From Eubacteriaceae bacterium CHKCI004 (lineage in GTDB: Bacteria; Bacillota; Clostridia; Lachnospirales; Lachnospiraceae): a stretch of 61,071 bases of DNA. The stretch is from positions 1 through 61,071 of the forward strand of contig FCNR01000070.1 in NCBI GenBank assembly GCA_900016875.1, in the 5' to 3' direction. Below the pieces are notes generated by a model. It was not told where the DNA came from, did not search any database, and was given only the letters and a program-made list of their open reading frames with translations. The position numbers and the translations under genes are program-made. Positions 43,801 to 52,034 of this stretch are shown piece after piece (the first letter of the stretch is position 1; each line of letters starts with the position of its first letter).

Positions 43801-46119
43801 TTCGGATATGAAGAGGACTTCCTGTATGAAGAAGCTGTCCTGGAAGGGGCTGTGTTTGAGGTGTATGCGGCAGAAGATATTTATACGCCGGATCATCAGA
43901 CAGACGCAGATGGCAACCGGACGGTCATCTATGAGAAAGGGACGCTGGTCGATACACTGACCACCGATGAAAACGGAATGGCAGTCCTGGAAAACCTGCC
44001 GCTGGGTAAATACCGGGTAGTTGAAAAGGAAGCGCCGTATGGCTTCAGCCTGCATACGGAGGCGCAGGAAGTGATTTTCTCTTATGAAGATCAGCATACG
44101 CCGGTGGTAGATCAGGAAGTGACGTTTCAAAACGAACGCCAGAAAGTGGCGCTTATTGTGGAGAAGCAGGACAAAGAAAACGGGGCAGCCATAGAGGGAG
44201 CAGTATTCGGCCTCTATAATAGGGAAGATATTGCCGCCGCAAACGGAGAAATTCTGGTAGAGGCGGATACGCTTTTACAGGAAATGACTTCCGATGAAGA
44301 CGGTCTTGCGGTCTGCACCTTGGATCTGCCGCTGGGACAGTATTATGTGAAAGAGCTGAAAGCGCCGGCGGGGTATGTTTCTTCGGATGAAATTCTGGAA
44401 TTTGACGCTTCCTATCAGGGACAGGATGTTCAGACGATAGAGCTGAAAGAGGTAAAAGAGAACGAGCCGACGACGGTGGAATTTACGAAATCCGACATTA
44501 CTACGGGCGTAGAGCTGGAGGGCGCAAGCCTTACGGTGCTGGATAGAGACGGAAATGTGGTGGACACCTGGACTTCCGTAAAGGGAGAGCCGCATGTGAT
44601 CAAGCGTCTGATTGTGGGAGAAACCTATACTTTGCGGGAAGAGTTTGCCCCGTATGGCTACCTGAAAGCAACGGATGTGGAATTTACCGTAGAAGATACG
44701 GCGGAAATCCAGAAAGTAGAGATGAAGGACGAAGTGCCGACTGGCCTGCTGATTATCAACAAGAAGGGGGAATTCTTAGAGAAGATCACGCTGCTGGACA
44801 ATTTGAAAGGGATCGTGGAGCATCTCTTTGAGTATGTGACCGGAAACCTGACGGAAGTTACCTTTGAGGTTTATGCCGCTGAGGATATTCACGCTGCGGA
44901 TGGTGTCAGCGAGGATTATTACCAAGCGGATGAGCTGGTGGCAACGATTACCACGGACGACCGTGGCATTGCGCAGCTGGGCGATCTTCCTCTGGGGAAA
45001 TACTATGTGAAAGAAAAAGAAACAGCGCATGGGTATGTGCTAGACGAGGAGATTCGGTATGTGGATCTGACTTACCGTGACCAGGATACGCCGGTGGTAA
45101 CCTTTGAGGAAGAGTGGCAGAATGCCCGTCAGAAGGTTAGCGTGACGGTGCTGAAAAAGGAAAAGGACTCTGAGCATATGCTCGCAGGAGGCATTTTCGG
45201 CTTGTACACCAGAAACGATATTGTGGGAATGAACGGGGAAGTGCTGATGGAAGCCGATACTCTGATTGAACTGAAGACTACTGATGAAAACGGACAGATT
45301 ACCTTTATGGCAGACCTGCCGCTGGACGGCACCTATTATGTAAAAGAATTGTATGCTCCGGATGGTTTTGTGACCACAAACGAGGAGCAGGAATTTACTT
45401 TTGCGTATGCCGGTGCGGATCAGCCGGTGGCGTCTTATGAATTTACATTCGAGAATGAGCCGACCACCGTAGAACTGACCAAGACCGACCTAACCAACGG
45501 GAAAGAACTGCCGGGAGCGCACCTGCAGCTGACCGATGAGGAAGGGACTGTGGTAGAGGAATGGGTTTCCACGGAGGAGCCGCATGTGATCAAAGAGCTG
45601 GTAGTGGGGAAATCCTACACCCTGACCGAAACCAAACCGGCGGATGGCTATGTAACAGCGGAGAGCATCACCTTTACCGTGGAAAATACTGCGGAGGTTC
45701 AGAAACATATCATGGAAGATGATGTGACCAAAGTGCTGATCTCCAAGACGGACATCGCCGGAAACGAACTGCCGGGAGCGAAGCTGACCATTCTGGATGC
45801 GGAAGGGAATGTGGTGGAAAGCTGGACTTCCACAGAAGAAGCGCACTATATTGAGAAACTTCCGATTGGGGAATATACCCTGCGGGAGGAGTCTGCGCCG
45901 GATGGCTATTTAGTTGCGGAAGACGTGAAGTTTACGGTGGAAGATACCGGAGAAATCCAGAAGGTTGTCATGGTAGACGAGGCGAAGCCGACCGTCCAGA
46001 CAGATTCCCCGAAGACGGGAGATAACAGCCCGGTCGCTGTATGGGCTGGAATTGGCCTGCTCGCATTGGGACTGTTTGGAGCAATCATCGCTCTGCGAAA
46101 AAAGAATAAGGGCAGATAA
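40876..46119 (+). CDS. Giant LPXTG-type surface adhesin with thioester-like and 11 SpaA/CnaB domains
   Basis: A 1747-aa cell-wall protein. A signal peptide (about 1-33, ending AVTLLTSAISPMTVMAAE) leads to an acidic region and a ~250-residue domain resembling thioester adhesin heads, with Cys289 in TAYCVQPSKPGPDDGTYT and FIITHLAAAYANGSSDW. Then come about 11 SpaA/CnaB prealbumin-like repeats, starting near residues 520, 617, 735, 850, 965, 1092, 1200, 1290, 1423, 1535 and 1620. They show motifs such as LAGAVYGIYRD, LPLGKYYVKE and ENEPTTVE, and are probably stabilised by Lys-Asn isopeptide bonds. The sortase signal is a variant, SPKTGDN, followed by a hydrophobic helix and KKNKGR. As cargo of a conjugative element it may promote mating contact or host adhesion. 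A GGAGC-type ribosome site lies upstream. Confidence 0.88.
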   Translation: MKQKRWLKRVVSGMLTAVTLLTSAISPMTVMAAEHSPKEDLAAYVSSLPKMEEVADQLDAGELVTVADYEVEIGAEIDLKNDFTGISYEKEKVKVSFYEAQNEEGEDFSTYHADSYQATYYVEPVSGHPAYRFSRTVTVIEPAAESRENLTATEEGSGGNADESDGGEDADADSHLEQKPDEEVIRMEEAFEEELERTQEQETVDPESGVTLSEVMTEAVDQGIDLNSMDIGETVVFEMPALMAANATGSQSVSVTRGPWYEYSDYNLGSYRTAPYYVSWGGISATAYCVQPSKPGPDDGTYTITKLADSKELAKVCYYGAKASEENGFFAEKHPDFSEGKRFIITHLAAAYANGSSDWDSGTNATGRSLAMELYDYCVSMPDIPDVEMSFSNANVKAYVEGNIQRTESVKFKADELQTITFQLPKGVRLVNETTGKTSAAGADVKISGGTRFYLTAPLTQAEDVAETFSTTMKGSITKDYSAYKIVTGGSSQDLALVFGEAVGDEKRVSFQVTWTKQCSVSIVKKDAETSQSLAGAVYGIYRDAAGTDLIVQMPATDGNGASSVSLEKTQDVVYLKEISVPAGYVIDTKAYNVTLNIGKTSTQTVTDQRVDAAIHLVKEDAETGSKAQGDATLAGAVYGLYARENIVHPDGKTGILYQKDALVATLTTDQNGKASVHDLYLGKYYLREITAPEGYLLDTREHDIDCNYEGSSVPTVERTAVLGDTVKKQPFQIIKAANNGNTNADLLSGAGFSAYLKRDLKVNADGSYDFASAVPVVLTADGKTEMFTDEKGYACSIPLPYGTYIVRETTTPHNYTPVDDFEVSITENKPDEPQTWRVLLDDEFEAKLKIVKKDDETKQTVLLPGTEFKIYDMDNETYVQQVTTYPTTTVHTSFFTDSNGYLILPENLKIGHYRIEEVTAPDGYTLGGSHVEIAVDSNIAYQTDPVSGDIVIEVEYENHPVKGKLTVIKTGELLFGYEEDFLYEEAVLEGAVFEVYAAEDIYTPDHQTDADGNRTVIYEKGTLVDTLTTDENGMAVLENLPLGKYRVVEKEAPYGFSLHTEAQEVIFSYEDQHTPVVDQEVTFQNERQKVALIVEKQDKENGAAIEGAVFGLYNREDIAAANGEILVEADTLLQEMTSDEDGLAVCTLDLPLGQYYVKELKAPAGYVSSDEILEFDASYQGQDVQTIELKEVKENEPTTVEFTKSDITTGVELEGASLTVLDRDGNVVDTWTSVKGEPHVIKRLIVGETYTLREEFAPYGYLKATDVEFTVEDTAEIQKVEMKDEVPTGLLIINKKGEFLEKITLLDNLKGIVEHLFEYVTGNLTEVTFEVYAAEDIHAADGVSEDYYQADELVATITTDDRGIAQLGDLPLGKYYVKEKETAHGYVLDEEIRYVDLTYRDQDTPVVTFEEEWQNARQKVSVTVLKKEKDSEHMLAGGIFGLYTRNDIVGMNGEVLMEADTLIELKTTDENGQITFMADLPLDGTYYVKELYAPDGFVTTNEEQEFTFAYAGADQPVASYEFTFENEPTTVELTKTDLTNGKELPGAHLQLTDEEGTVVEEWVSTEEPHVIKELVVGKSYTLTETKPADGYVTAESITFTVENTAEVQKHIMEDDVTKVLISKTDIAGNELPGAKLTILDAEGNVVESWTSTEEAHYIEKLPIGEYTLREESAPDGYLVAEDVKFTVEDTGEIQKVVMVDEAKPTVQTDSPKTGDNSPVAVWAGIGLLALGLFGAIIALRKKNKGR

Positions 46120-46151
46120 TACCGGAAACAACGGGATTGTCTGAGGCTATG

Positions 46152-46181
46152 ATCCCCGGTCAATGCGGCCGGGGATTTTTT
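46152..46181 (+). terminator. Intrinsic terminator of adhesin gene
   Basis: ATCCCCGG (46152-46159) pairs with CCGGGGAT (46169-46176), then T6. Confidence 0.9.
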
Positions 46182-46187
46182 CTGCCT

Positions 46188-46262
46188 GCAAATTTATCTG
46201 GAAACGCTTGCAATCCGCTTTCGGGAGATTGGGGTAAGTAAAGGAGGGACAAAGCTCCTTTT
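46188..46262 (+). repeat. Repeated leader element, copy 2
   Basis: GCAAATTTA, CTTGCAAT, CCGCTTT and ATTGGGGTAAGTAAAGG, followed by an AAGGAG/CTCCTT hairpin (46241-46260), match the layout at 40703. It lies upstream of the Cys-rich/RepA operon. The hairpin sequences differ while both pair, which supports a real structure. The rest of 46263-46514 shows no gene. Confidence 0.55.
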
Positions 46263-46514
46263 CGTACCTTGAAAAATAAGCGTTTCGCTTCATAACCCTG
46301 CTTCCTGGGATGATACAGACAGTCGAGTATGCATCCCTGCGTGCCTCTGCCTGAAATACGCACCGGAAGAGCCGGGGCAGGAACGGGTCCGGGAGGGCAG
46401 GGCAAACATAGATCAAACAGCAGATACCATGCGGCGGAGCCAAAGGAAAAGTATCATGGCTCCGCCGTATGCATGTGCTGTCTGGCACAAATCGGCAGAA
46501 AGGAGGCGATGGAT

Positions 46515-46787
46515 TTGAAAGTCAGTACAGCGCCGGATGGCGGGAAATATGCGGCAGATAAGCCGGAGTCCTGCACCTATTGTTTTTTCTGGGGCGGGAA
46601 GAAAGCCGGCTGTGAGCTGGAGGAGTGTTTTTACCTTATGCCGGAGGAGACGGATTCTCTCCCGCCGGAAGACGCTTCCGGGCAAAACGGATGCGGCGGC
46701 TGTCCGTATGGGAGAGCCTTTCCTTGCATTGGGTACTGCCTGCGAAAGATTATGCAGGAACTGAAGGTGGGGAGAGATGGGAGATGA
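46515..46787 (+). CDS. Small cysteine-rich protein of the conjugative element
   Basis: A ~90-aa protein with ten Cys arranged as SCTYCFFWGGKKAGCELEEC and GCGGCPYGRAFPCIGYC, suggesting metal or Fe-S binding. TTG 46515 is the likely start since AAAGGAGG is 8 nt upstream; the ATG at 46509 is too close to that site. The end overlaps the RepA start by 11 nt. Such proteins precede repA in related elements. Function unknown. Confidence 0.65.
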   Translation: MKVSTAPDGGKYAADKPESCTYCFFWGGKKAGCELEECFYLMPEETDSLPPEDASGQNGCGGCPYGRAFPCIGYCLRKIMQELKVGRDGR

Positions 46788-47712
46788 GAGAAAGAGCATA
46801 TTCCCGTTTCATTATGGCGGCGAAGCGGAGAGTTATACTTTTTACCGGATTCCGAAAATCCTTTTTACGCAGGAAATATTTCAAGGACTTTCCACTGACG
46901 CCAAGCTGCTCTATGGGCTTTTATTAGACCGGATGCAGCTGTCGCTGAAAAACGGTTGGGTGGATGAAGAGGGGAAAGTGTTCATCTACTATACGGTGGA
47001 CAATATCATGAAATCTTTATCTTGCGGCAATAAAAAAGCCGGGAGTCTGCTGGCGGAACTGGACGATAAGAGAGGAATCGGGCTGGTCACACGGGTGCGG
47101 CAGGGACTGGGAAAGCCAGACCGGATTTATGTCCATAAATGTGCGCTGCCGGAGATGCCGGAAGGACAGGCCCAGACGTGTCAAAATGACATGTCTGGAA
47201 ATGTTGAAACCACATCTCTGGAGATGTTAAAAGGACACGCTAATAATACTGAGAAGAATCATACTGAGAACAGTGATACTGATCCAATCATTTCAGCAGC
47301 AAAAGCCGGATTGGCGGATAGGATGATGGAAGAGCGGCAGGCTTATCGGGACTATTTTAAAGAGAGATGCTTGTTTGAGTATCTGAAAAATACTTATCCC
47401 TATGACGCAAAGGTGCTGGATGAAATGCTGGAGATTTTAGTAGATATCTGCAGCAGCAGGCGGAGGACGGTACGCATTGCCGGGGATGAAAAGCCGATAC
47501 AGGTAGTCAAAAGCCAGCTGATGAAGCTGGATAACGAGCATATCCAATACGTTCTGGAGTGCTTTAAGGAAAACACAACGAAGGTACGCAGTATCAAGCA
47601 GTATCTTCTTACATCGCTTTACAATGCGCCCATGACCATTGACAGCTACTATACAGCGTTGGCGCATTACGATATGTACGGCGGAAACGAAACACAGGCA
47701 GAAAAGAGGTGA
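46777..47712 (+). CDS. repA: Replication initiator RepA (RepA_N plus DUF6017-like tail)
   Basis: A 311-aa protein of the type found in clostridial conjugative elements. The N-terminal RepA_N winged-helix block reads YRIPKILFTQEIFQGLSTDA, KLLYGLLLDRMQLSLKNGWV and IYYTVDNIMKSLSCGNKKAG. A polar linker is followed by a helical C-terminal domain (KERCLFEYLKNTYPYDAKVL, ENTTKVRSIKQYLLTSLYNA). It probably initiates replication of the excised circle. ATG 46777 overlaps the Cys-rich gene; GGTGGGGAGA serves as ribosome site. Confidence 0.88.
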   Translation: MGDERKSIFPFHYGGEAESYTFYRIPKILFTQEIFQGLSTDAKLLYGLLLDRMQLSLKNGWVDEEGKVFIYYTVDNIMKSLSCGNKKAGSLLAELDDKRGIGLVTRVRQGLGKPDRIYVHKCALPEMPEGQAQTCQNDMSGNVETTSLEMLKGHANNTEKNHTENSDTDPIISAAKAGLADRMMEERQAYRDYFKERCLFEYLKNTYPYDAKVLDEMLEILVDICSSRRRTVRIAGDEKPIQVVKSQLMKLDNEHIQYVLECFKENTTKVRSIKQYLLTSLYNAPMTIDSYYTALAHYDMYGGNETQAEKR

Positions 47713-47717
47713 AGAGG

Positions 47718-48548
47718 ATGGAAGATTTGATCAAAGTAAATTTTGAGGAAGCATATCCAACAGTATCTGCCAGAGATTTACACGGCGGGCTGGGGATTAA
47801 GACGCAGTTTCGCACATGGTTTCCACGGATGTGTGCCTATGGTTTTAGCGAGCATGAGGACTTTGAGAGGCTGTACCAAAAATGTTCGACCGCCGGCGGG
47901 ATGCAAACCATGGTGGATTATCAGATTAGTATTGATATGGCCAAGCACATCTGCATGATTCAGCGGAGTGAGAAGGGGCGGCTCTACCGGCAGTATTTCT
48001 TGGAGCTGGAAAAGGCCTGGAATTCCCCGGAAAAAGTTATGGCCAGGGCGCTGCAGCTGGCAAACCAGCAGGTACGGGAACTTTCCTGGCAGTGCAGCCG
48101 GTTGGACGGGCAGATTCAGCAGCAGAATTGTCAGATAGCAAGGCTCCGTCCGAAAGCGGTTTATCTGGATCAGATTCTGCACTCGCCGTCCTTGGTACTT
48201 ACAACGCAGATCGCCAAGGATTACGGTATGAGCGCCATCCGGCTAAACAAACTTCTTTGTGCCTGGGGTGTCCAGTACAAATGCCGGAATCAGTGGATAT
48301 TATACGCTCCCTATCAGGGCCAGGGATATACCTGCAGCACGTCTGTGGAGATACGGCGCAGGGACGGAACAATGGAAGTGAAATATCAGACGGAGTGGAC
48401 GCAAAAAGGGCGGGTGTTTTTATACCAGCTGTTAAAGAGCAAAGGGTATCTTCCGGTGGTGGAACAGCAGGTGGGGATTCCTGAGATTGGAAATGTGGAT
48501 CTGCTTCTTCCATTATCGGAGGGAACCAACCGGGAAAGGAGGGAGTAA
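47718..48548 (+). CDS. AntA/AntB plus KilAC-type antirepressor
   Basis: A 276-aa protein. The N-terminal AntA/AntB block is VSARDLHGGLGIKTQFRTWF followed by YGFSEHEDF and QISIDMAKHICMIQRSEKGR. A coiled coil (LANQQVRELSWQCSRLDGQI) links to a C-terminal KilAC domain (TTQIAKDYGMSAIRLNKLLC). In phages such proteins inactivate repressors; here it may relieve repression of transfer, perhaps opposing the XRE or LexA-like regulators. Start at ATG 47718; a GTG at 47709 overlaps the repA stop. Confidence 0.85.
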   Translation: MEDLIKVNFEEAYPTVSARDLHGGLGIKTQFRTWFPRMCAYGFSEHEDFERLYQKCSTAGGMQTMVDYQISIDMAKHICMIQRSEKGRLYRQYFLELEKAWNSPEKVMARALQLANQQVRELSWQCSRLDGQIQQQNCQIARLRPKAVYLDQILHSPSLVLTTQIAKDYGMSAIRLNKLLCAWGVQYKCRNQWILYAPYQGQGYTCSTSVEIRRRDGTMEVKYQTEWTQKGRVFLYQLLKSKGYLPVVEQQVGIPEIGNVDLLLPLSEGTNRERRE

Positions 48549-48554
48549 AAATCC

Positions 48555-49061
48555 ATGCAGGAAGAAGTCAATGAGAAAACAATCGCCCTGTGCGTCAAGG
48601 GCGGCAAGATCACGGCGGAGATTCTGAAAGCGGCGCTCCGGAAACTCTTAAGAGAAATGGAAAAAGCAAAATCACAGCCAAAATCTCCGGCAAAAGAGAA
48701 CCCGGAAGTAGTAAAACGGGGAAAAAAGAGCCTGGATGACATGATGAAAGATGGAAGCCAGCTGACGAATATTGAGATCACAGATAAAAATATCCGCTCT
48801 TTTGAGCGGGTGGCCAGAAAATACAGTATCGACTACAGCCTGAAAAAAGATAAATCTACGGAGCCGCCCCGGTATCTGGTGTTTTTTCGGGCGAAGGATA
48901 CAGACGTTATGACGGCGGCGTTTAAGGAATACACCGGAGTAACACTGCAGAAAGGGAAAAAGGTTTCCATCCGCAAGCGGCTGCAGAAAGCGATTGAGCG
49001 GACGGTTAAGCACAGAGAAAGAGAACTGAACAAGCAAAAAGACAGGGGGCAGACACGATGA
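48555..49061 (+). CDS. pcfB: PcfB-family relaxosome accessory protein
   Basis: A 168-aa protein of the PcfB (DUF3801) family. It begins EEVNEKTIALCVKGGKITAE and contains ITDKNIRSFERVARKYSIDY and YLVFFRAKDTDVMTAAFKEY, with a basic coiled tail. PcfB partners the VirD4/PcfC coupling protein in Gram-positive conjugation. Its stop overlaps the VirD4 start by 4 nt, in agreement. Confidence 0.88.
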   Translation: MQEEVNEKTIALCVKGGKITAEILKAALRKLLREMEKAKSQPKSPAKENPEVVKRGKKSLDDMMKDGSQLTNIEITDKNIRSFERVARKYSIDYSLKKDKSTEPPRYLVFFRAKDTDVMTAAFKEYTGVTLQKGKKVSIRKRLQKAIERTVKHRERELNKQKDRGQTR

Positions 49062-50920
49062 GGGAAAACGGGAAAGGGAAGCCGCCCATTTGGCGCAAGG
49101 CCAGAGATGCGCTCCGGTTAAAACTGGGAGATATCCAACCAACCCGGTTGGTTGCCCGGAGCATTCCGTATTTGATTATTTTTTATCTGGTAGACAAAGA
49201 AGCTTGGCTGTACCGGCACTGTATCGGAGGTTCCGCTTTTGACCGGGTACTGGCGGTTCTGATGAATTTCGGGCTGCCTTTTGAAAATCTTCTTCCGAGT
49301 TTTCATCCCATTGACCTGATGACGGGGATGACCGGGGCGGCGGTTCTCTGGGCGGTGGTAACCTATCGGACGAAGAATGCTAAGAAGTACCGGCCGGGAG
49401 AAGAGTATGGCTCTGCCAGGTGGGGAACGGAAAAAGATATCCGTCCCTTTATTGATCCGGTATTTGAGAACAATATTCTGCTGACCCAGACAGAGCGGTT
49501 GACGCTCAACAGTCGGCCGGCCAAGCCGCAGTACGCCAGAAATAAAAACGTCATTGTGATCGGCGGTTCCGGCAGTGGAAAGACCAGATTTTACGTGAAG
49601 CCGCAGCTGATGCAGATGCCGGAGAAAGTATCGTTTGTTGTTACGGATCCGAAAGGGACCATCGTGCTGGAATGCGGTCGGATGCTGAAAAAAGCCGGAT
49701 ATGAAATCAAGATTTTAAATACGATTAATTTTAAAAAGTCCATGCATTACAATCCTTTCCGATATATCCGCAGCGAAAAAGATATTTTAAAACTGGCGAA
49801 TACGATTATCGCCAATACAAAGGGGGAAGGAGAAAAATCCACGGAAGATTTCTGGGTCAAAGCCGAAAGGCTGCTGTATTGTGCGCTGATCGGCTTTATT
49901 TACTACGAAGCGCCGGAAGAAGAGCAGAACTTCGCTACGCTTTTGGAATTCCTGAATGCTTCTGAGGCCAGGGAAGACGATGAGGAGTTCAAAAATGCGG
50001 TAGATCTTCTCTTCGAGGAACTGGAGAGAGACAATCCGGAACACTTTGCCGTCCGCCAGTATAAAAAATATAAGCTGGCAGCGGGCAAGACAGCGAAAAG
50101 TATTCTTATTTCCTGTGGGGCCAGGCTCGCTCCCTTTGATATCCAGGAACTGAGGGAGATCATGTCCTATGACGAACTGGAACTGGAGAGGCTGGGAGAG
50201 CGGCGCACAGCGATGTTCGTGATTATCAGCGATACGGATGATACGTTCAATTTTGTAGTAGCCATTATGTATACCCAACTTTTTAATTTGCTCTGTGATA
50301 AAGCGGATGATGAGTATGGCGGAAGGCTTCCATACCATGTACGCCTGCTTTTGGACGAATTTGCCAATATTGGCCAGATTCCGAAATTTGACAAGCTAAT
50401 CGCCACAATCCGAAGCCGGGAAATATCAGCTTCCATTATTTTGCAGTCCCAATCTCAGCTGAAAACCATTTACCGGGATGCCGCTGAGACTATCTTGGGG
50501 AATTGCGACACCATGCTTTTTCTGGGTGGCAAAGAGGGCAGCACCCTGAAAGAAATTTCGGAGATCTTGGGAAAGGAGACGATTGATCTTTATAACACGT
50601 CGGATACCCGAGGCCAGAGCCGCTCCTATGGTCTGAACTATCAGAAAACAGGGAAGCAGCTGATGAGCCAGGACGAGCTGGCGGTCATGGATGGAAATAA
50701 ATGTATCCTGCAGCTGCGGGGTGTCCGTCCATTCCTGTCGGATAAATTTGATATTACCAGGCATAAAAGATACCGGGAACTTTCGGATTATGACAAAAGA
50801 AATACGTTCGACGTGGAGAACTTTCTGAAATGTGAACTGAAAATGAACCGGCAGGAAAAATTTGAACTGTATGAAACGGATGTGGAATCAGAGAACGGAA
50901 AGGAGATTGTAAATGCGTGA
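49058..50920 (+). CDS. virD4: VirD4/TraG-type conjugative coupling ATPase
   Basis: A 620-aa coupling protein that delivers the relaxase-DNA complex to the mating channel. One or two N-terminal membrane helices (about 30-50 and 80-110), Walker A GGSGSGKTRF (about residue 168), the TraG marker EYGSARWGTEKDI before it, and Walker B RLLLDEFANIG (about residue 428). RSREISASIILQSQSQLKTI is a family block. Complete, with an 8-nt overlap to the next gene. The rest of the transfer region would follow but is cut off by the inserted element. Confidence 0.92.
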   Translation: MRENGKGKPPIWRKARDALRLKLGDIQPTRLVARSIPYLIIFYLVDKEAWLYRHCIGGSAFDRVLAVLMNFGLPFENLLPSFHPIDLMTGMTGAAVLWAVVTYRTKNAKKYRPGEEYGSARWGTEKDIRPFIDPVFENNILLTQTERLTLNSRPAKPQYARNKNVIVIGGSGSGKTRFYVKPQLMQMPEKVSFVVTDPKGTIVLECGRMLKKAGYEIKILNTINFKKSMHYNPFRYIRSEKDILKLANTIIANTKGEGEKSTEDFWVKAERLLYCALIGFIYYEAPEEEQNFATLLEFLNASEAREDDEEFKNAVDLLFEELERDNPEHFAVRQYKKYKLAAGKTAKSILISCGARLAPFDIQELREIMSYDELELERLGERRTAMFVIISDTDDTFNFVVAIMYTQLFNLLCDKADDEYGGRLPYHVRLLLDEFANIGQIPKFDKLIATIRSREISASIILQSQSQLKTIYRDAAETILGNCDTMLFLGGKEGSTLKEISEILGKETIDLYNTSDTRGQSRSYGLNYQKTGKQLMSQDELAVMDGNKCILQLRGVRPFLSDKFDITRHKRYRELSDYDKRNTFDVENFLKCELKMNRQEKFELYETDVESENGKEIVNA

Positions 50921-51125
50921 TATTTTCAGCGATATGCAAGCCAGGGTTGGCTGCCAATATATTTCTGACCTTCCAAGATATCGAAAGGCAGTCTGGTTTG
51001 AATTGTGCCGGATGCCGTCAAATGAGTGGGAATCGTCGCAGCTGGATGATTTTTCCCGTTATGTATTTGGAATGAGCTATCCTGCGTTAGTAGAGATCAT
51101 GCGGGATTTGGGAACGGTATCATGA
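50913..51125 (+). CDS. Small conserved protein after virD4
   Basis: A 70-aa soluble protein (MRDIFSDMQARVGCQYISDL) that overlaps virD4 by 8 nt, implying coupled translation. Related elements carry a similar small ORF between virD4 and the Maff2 gene. Function unknown. The following 51126-51346 stretch has only a 14-codon ORF near 51172 and a weak hairpin. Confidence 0.7.
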   Translation: MRDIFSDMQARVGCQYISDLPRYRKAVWFELCRMPSNEWESSQLDDFSRYVFGMSYPALVEIMRDLGTVS

Positions 51126-51346
51126 TAAACAACATTTTAGTAAAAGACCATATAGATCAGGAGAAGCACACATGGAAGTTCAGATACGGTCCCCTACCAT
51201 AAGGAGAGAATCATAAGCCCAGAAGATTTCAAAAAATAGAAGAAAGGAGACGCCAAAGTCACAGCCAGACGGACCGGAGCAGGGTTCGTTTTTCTTTTGG
51301 GCTTTTTTAAATAAAATGGAAATGTGATTTTGGCTACCAGAACATT

Positions 51347-51487
51347 ATGCAATTTTTTAGCAGTAGTATTACGATCCTGCAGACCTTGGTAACAGCCATT
51401 GGCGCTGGATTGGGAGTCTGGGGTGTTGTTAATCTCCTGGAAGGATATGGAAATGACAACCCCGGCGCTAATGCTCATGTGCCATAA
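51347..51487 (+). pseudogene. Maff2-family (VirB2-like) gene, truncated by element insertion
   Basis: A 46-codon frame reading MQFFSSSITILQTLVTAIGA, GLGVWGVVNLLEGYGNDNPG, then ANAHVP and stop. Maff2 proteins normally continue KSQGIKQLMAGGGVxLIG for another 15-25 residues with a second hydrophobic helix. The match ends at NPGA, near 51472, where the second mobile element begins. This marks the left insertion junction. The product would be a broken pilin-like subunit, so transfer by the outer element is probably lost unless the insert excises. Confidence 0.8.
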
Positions 51488-51583
51488 AGTAACACAAACA
51501 AGAAAACAGACAGTTACCCCACTATTCCGTAGAACGCAGGACTGAATTACTTGTCCTGCGTTTTGTACTTGCCTTTATACTGA

Positions 51584-51612
51584 TTGACAAACGAGTGCAT
51601 TTAGTGTATAGT
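51584..51612 (+). promoter_or_regulatory. Promoter of the GntR/ABC operon
   Basis: TTGACA (51584-51589), 17 bp, TATAGT (51607-51612). The GTGTATAGTGTGTATGTAG stretch over the -10 resembles sites bound by YtrA-type GntR repressors, which suggests autoregulation. Confidence 0.7.
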
Positions 51613-51656
51613 GTGTATGTAGAAACATCACACCAAGATAAGGAGGAAGCTGATTT

Positions 51657-52031
51657 TTGAAAATAATTATTTCAAATACTTCCGACACCCCTTTGTATCA
51701 ACAGATTAAAGACCAGATAAAAGACGCTATTTTGAAAAATGAATTAGTTGAGGGTGACCCATTACCGTCAATTCGTTCTTTTGCAAATGATTTGCAAGTT
51801 AGTGTCCTTACGATACGACGAGTATACGAAGAATTAGAGCAAGAGGGATTTGTCGTAAGTCAAGTTGGTATTGGAACATTTGTATCTGCAAGTAATGTTG
51901 AATTACTAAGAGATGCTAAACGACGCCTTGTTGAACAAAAAATGCAGGATATGATACAGACTGCAAAATCATTGAATATAAGCAAAGATGAACTTAATGC
52001 TATGATGGATATTCTTTACGAGGAGGTATAA
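51657..52031 (+). CDS. GntR/YtrA-family repressor
   Basis: A 124-aa protein, short as in the YtrA subfamily. The winged HTH includes PLYQQIKDQIKDAILKNELV, LPSIRSFANDLQVSVLTIRR and EELEQEGFVVSQVGIGTFVS. A ~40-residue helical tail would dimerise. The TTG start follows AAGGAGG by 10 nt. It leads an operon with an ABC transporter, so it likely represses it until a peptide antibiotic or envelope stress is sensed. AT-rich versus the GC-rich mobilisation genes, which indicates cargo. Confidence 0.85.
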   Translation: MKIIISNTSDTPLYQQIKDQIKDAILKNELVEGDPLPSIRSFANDLQVSVLTIRRVYEELEQEGFVVSQVGIGTFVSASNVELLRDAKRRLVEQKMQDMIQTAKSLNISKDELNAMMDILYEEV

Positions 52032-52034
52032 CAT

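Noticed and set aside
51194-51478. 94-codon minus-strand ORF
   Set aside because: Antisense to the truncated Maff2 gene, without a start signal.
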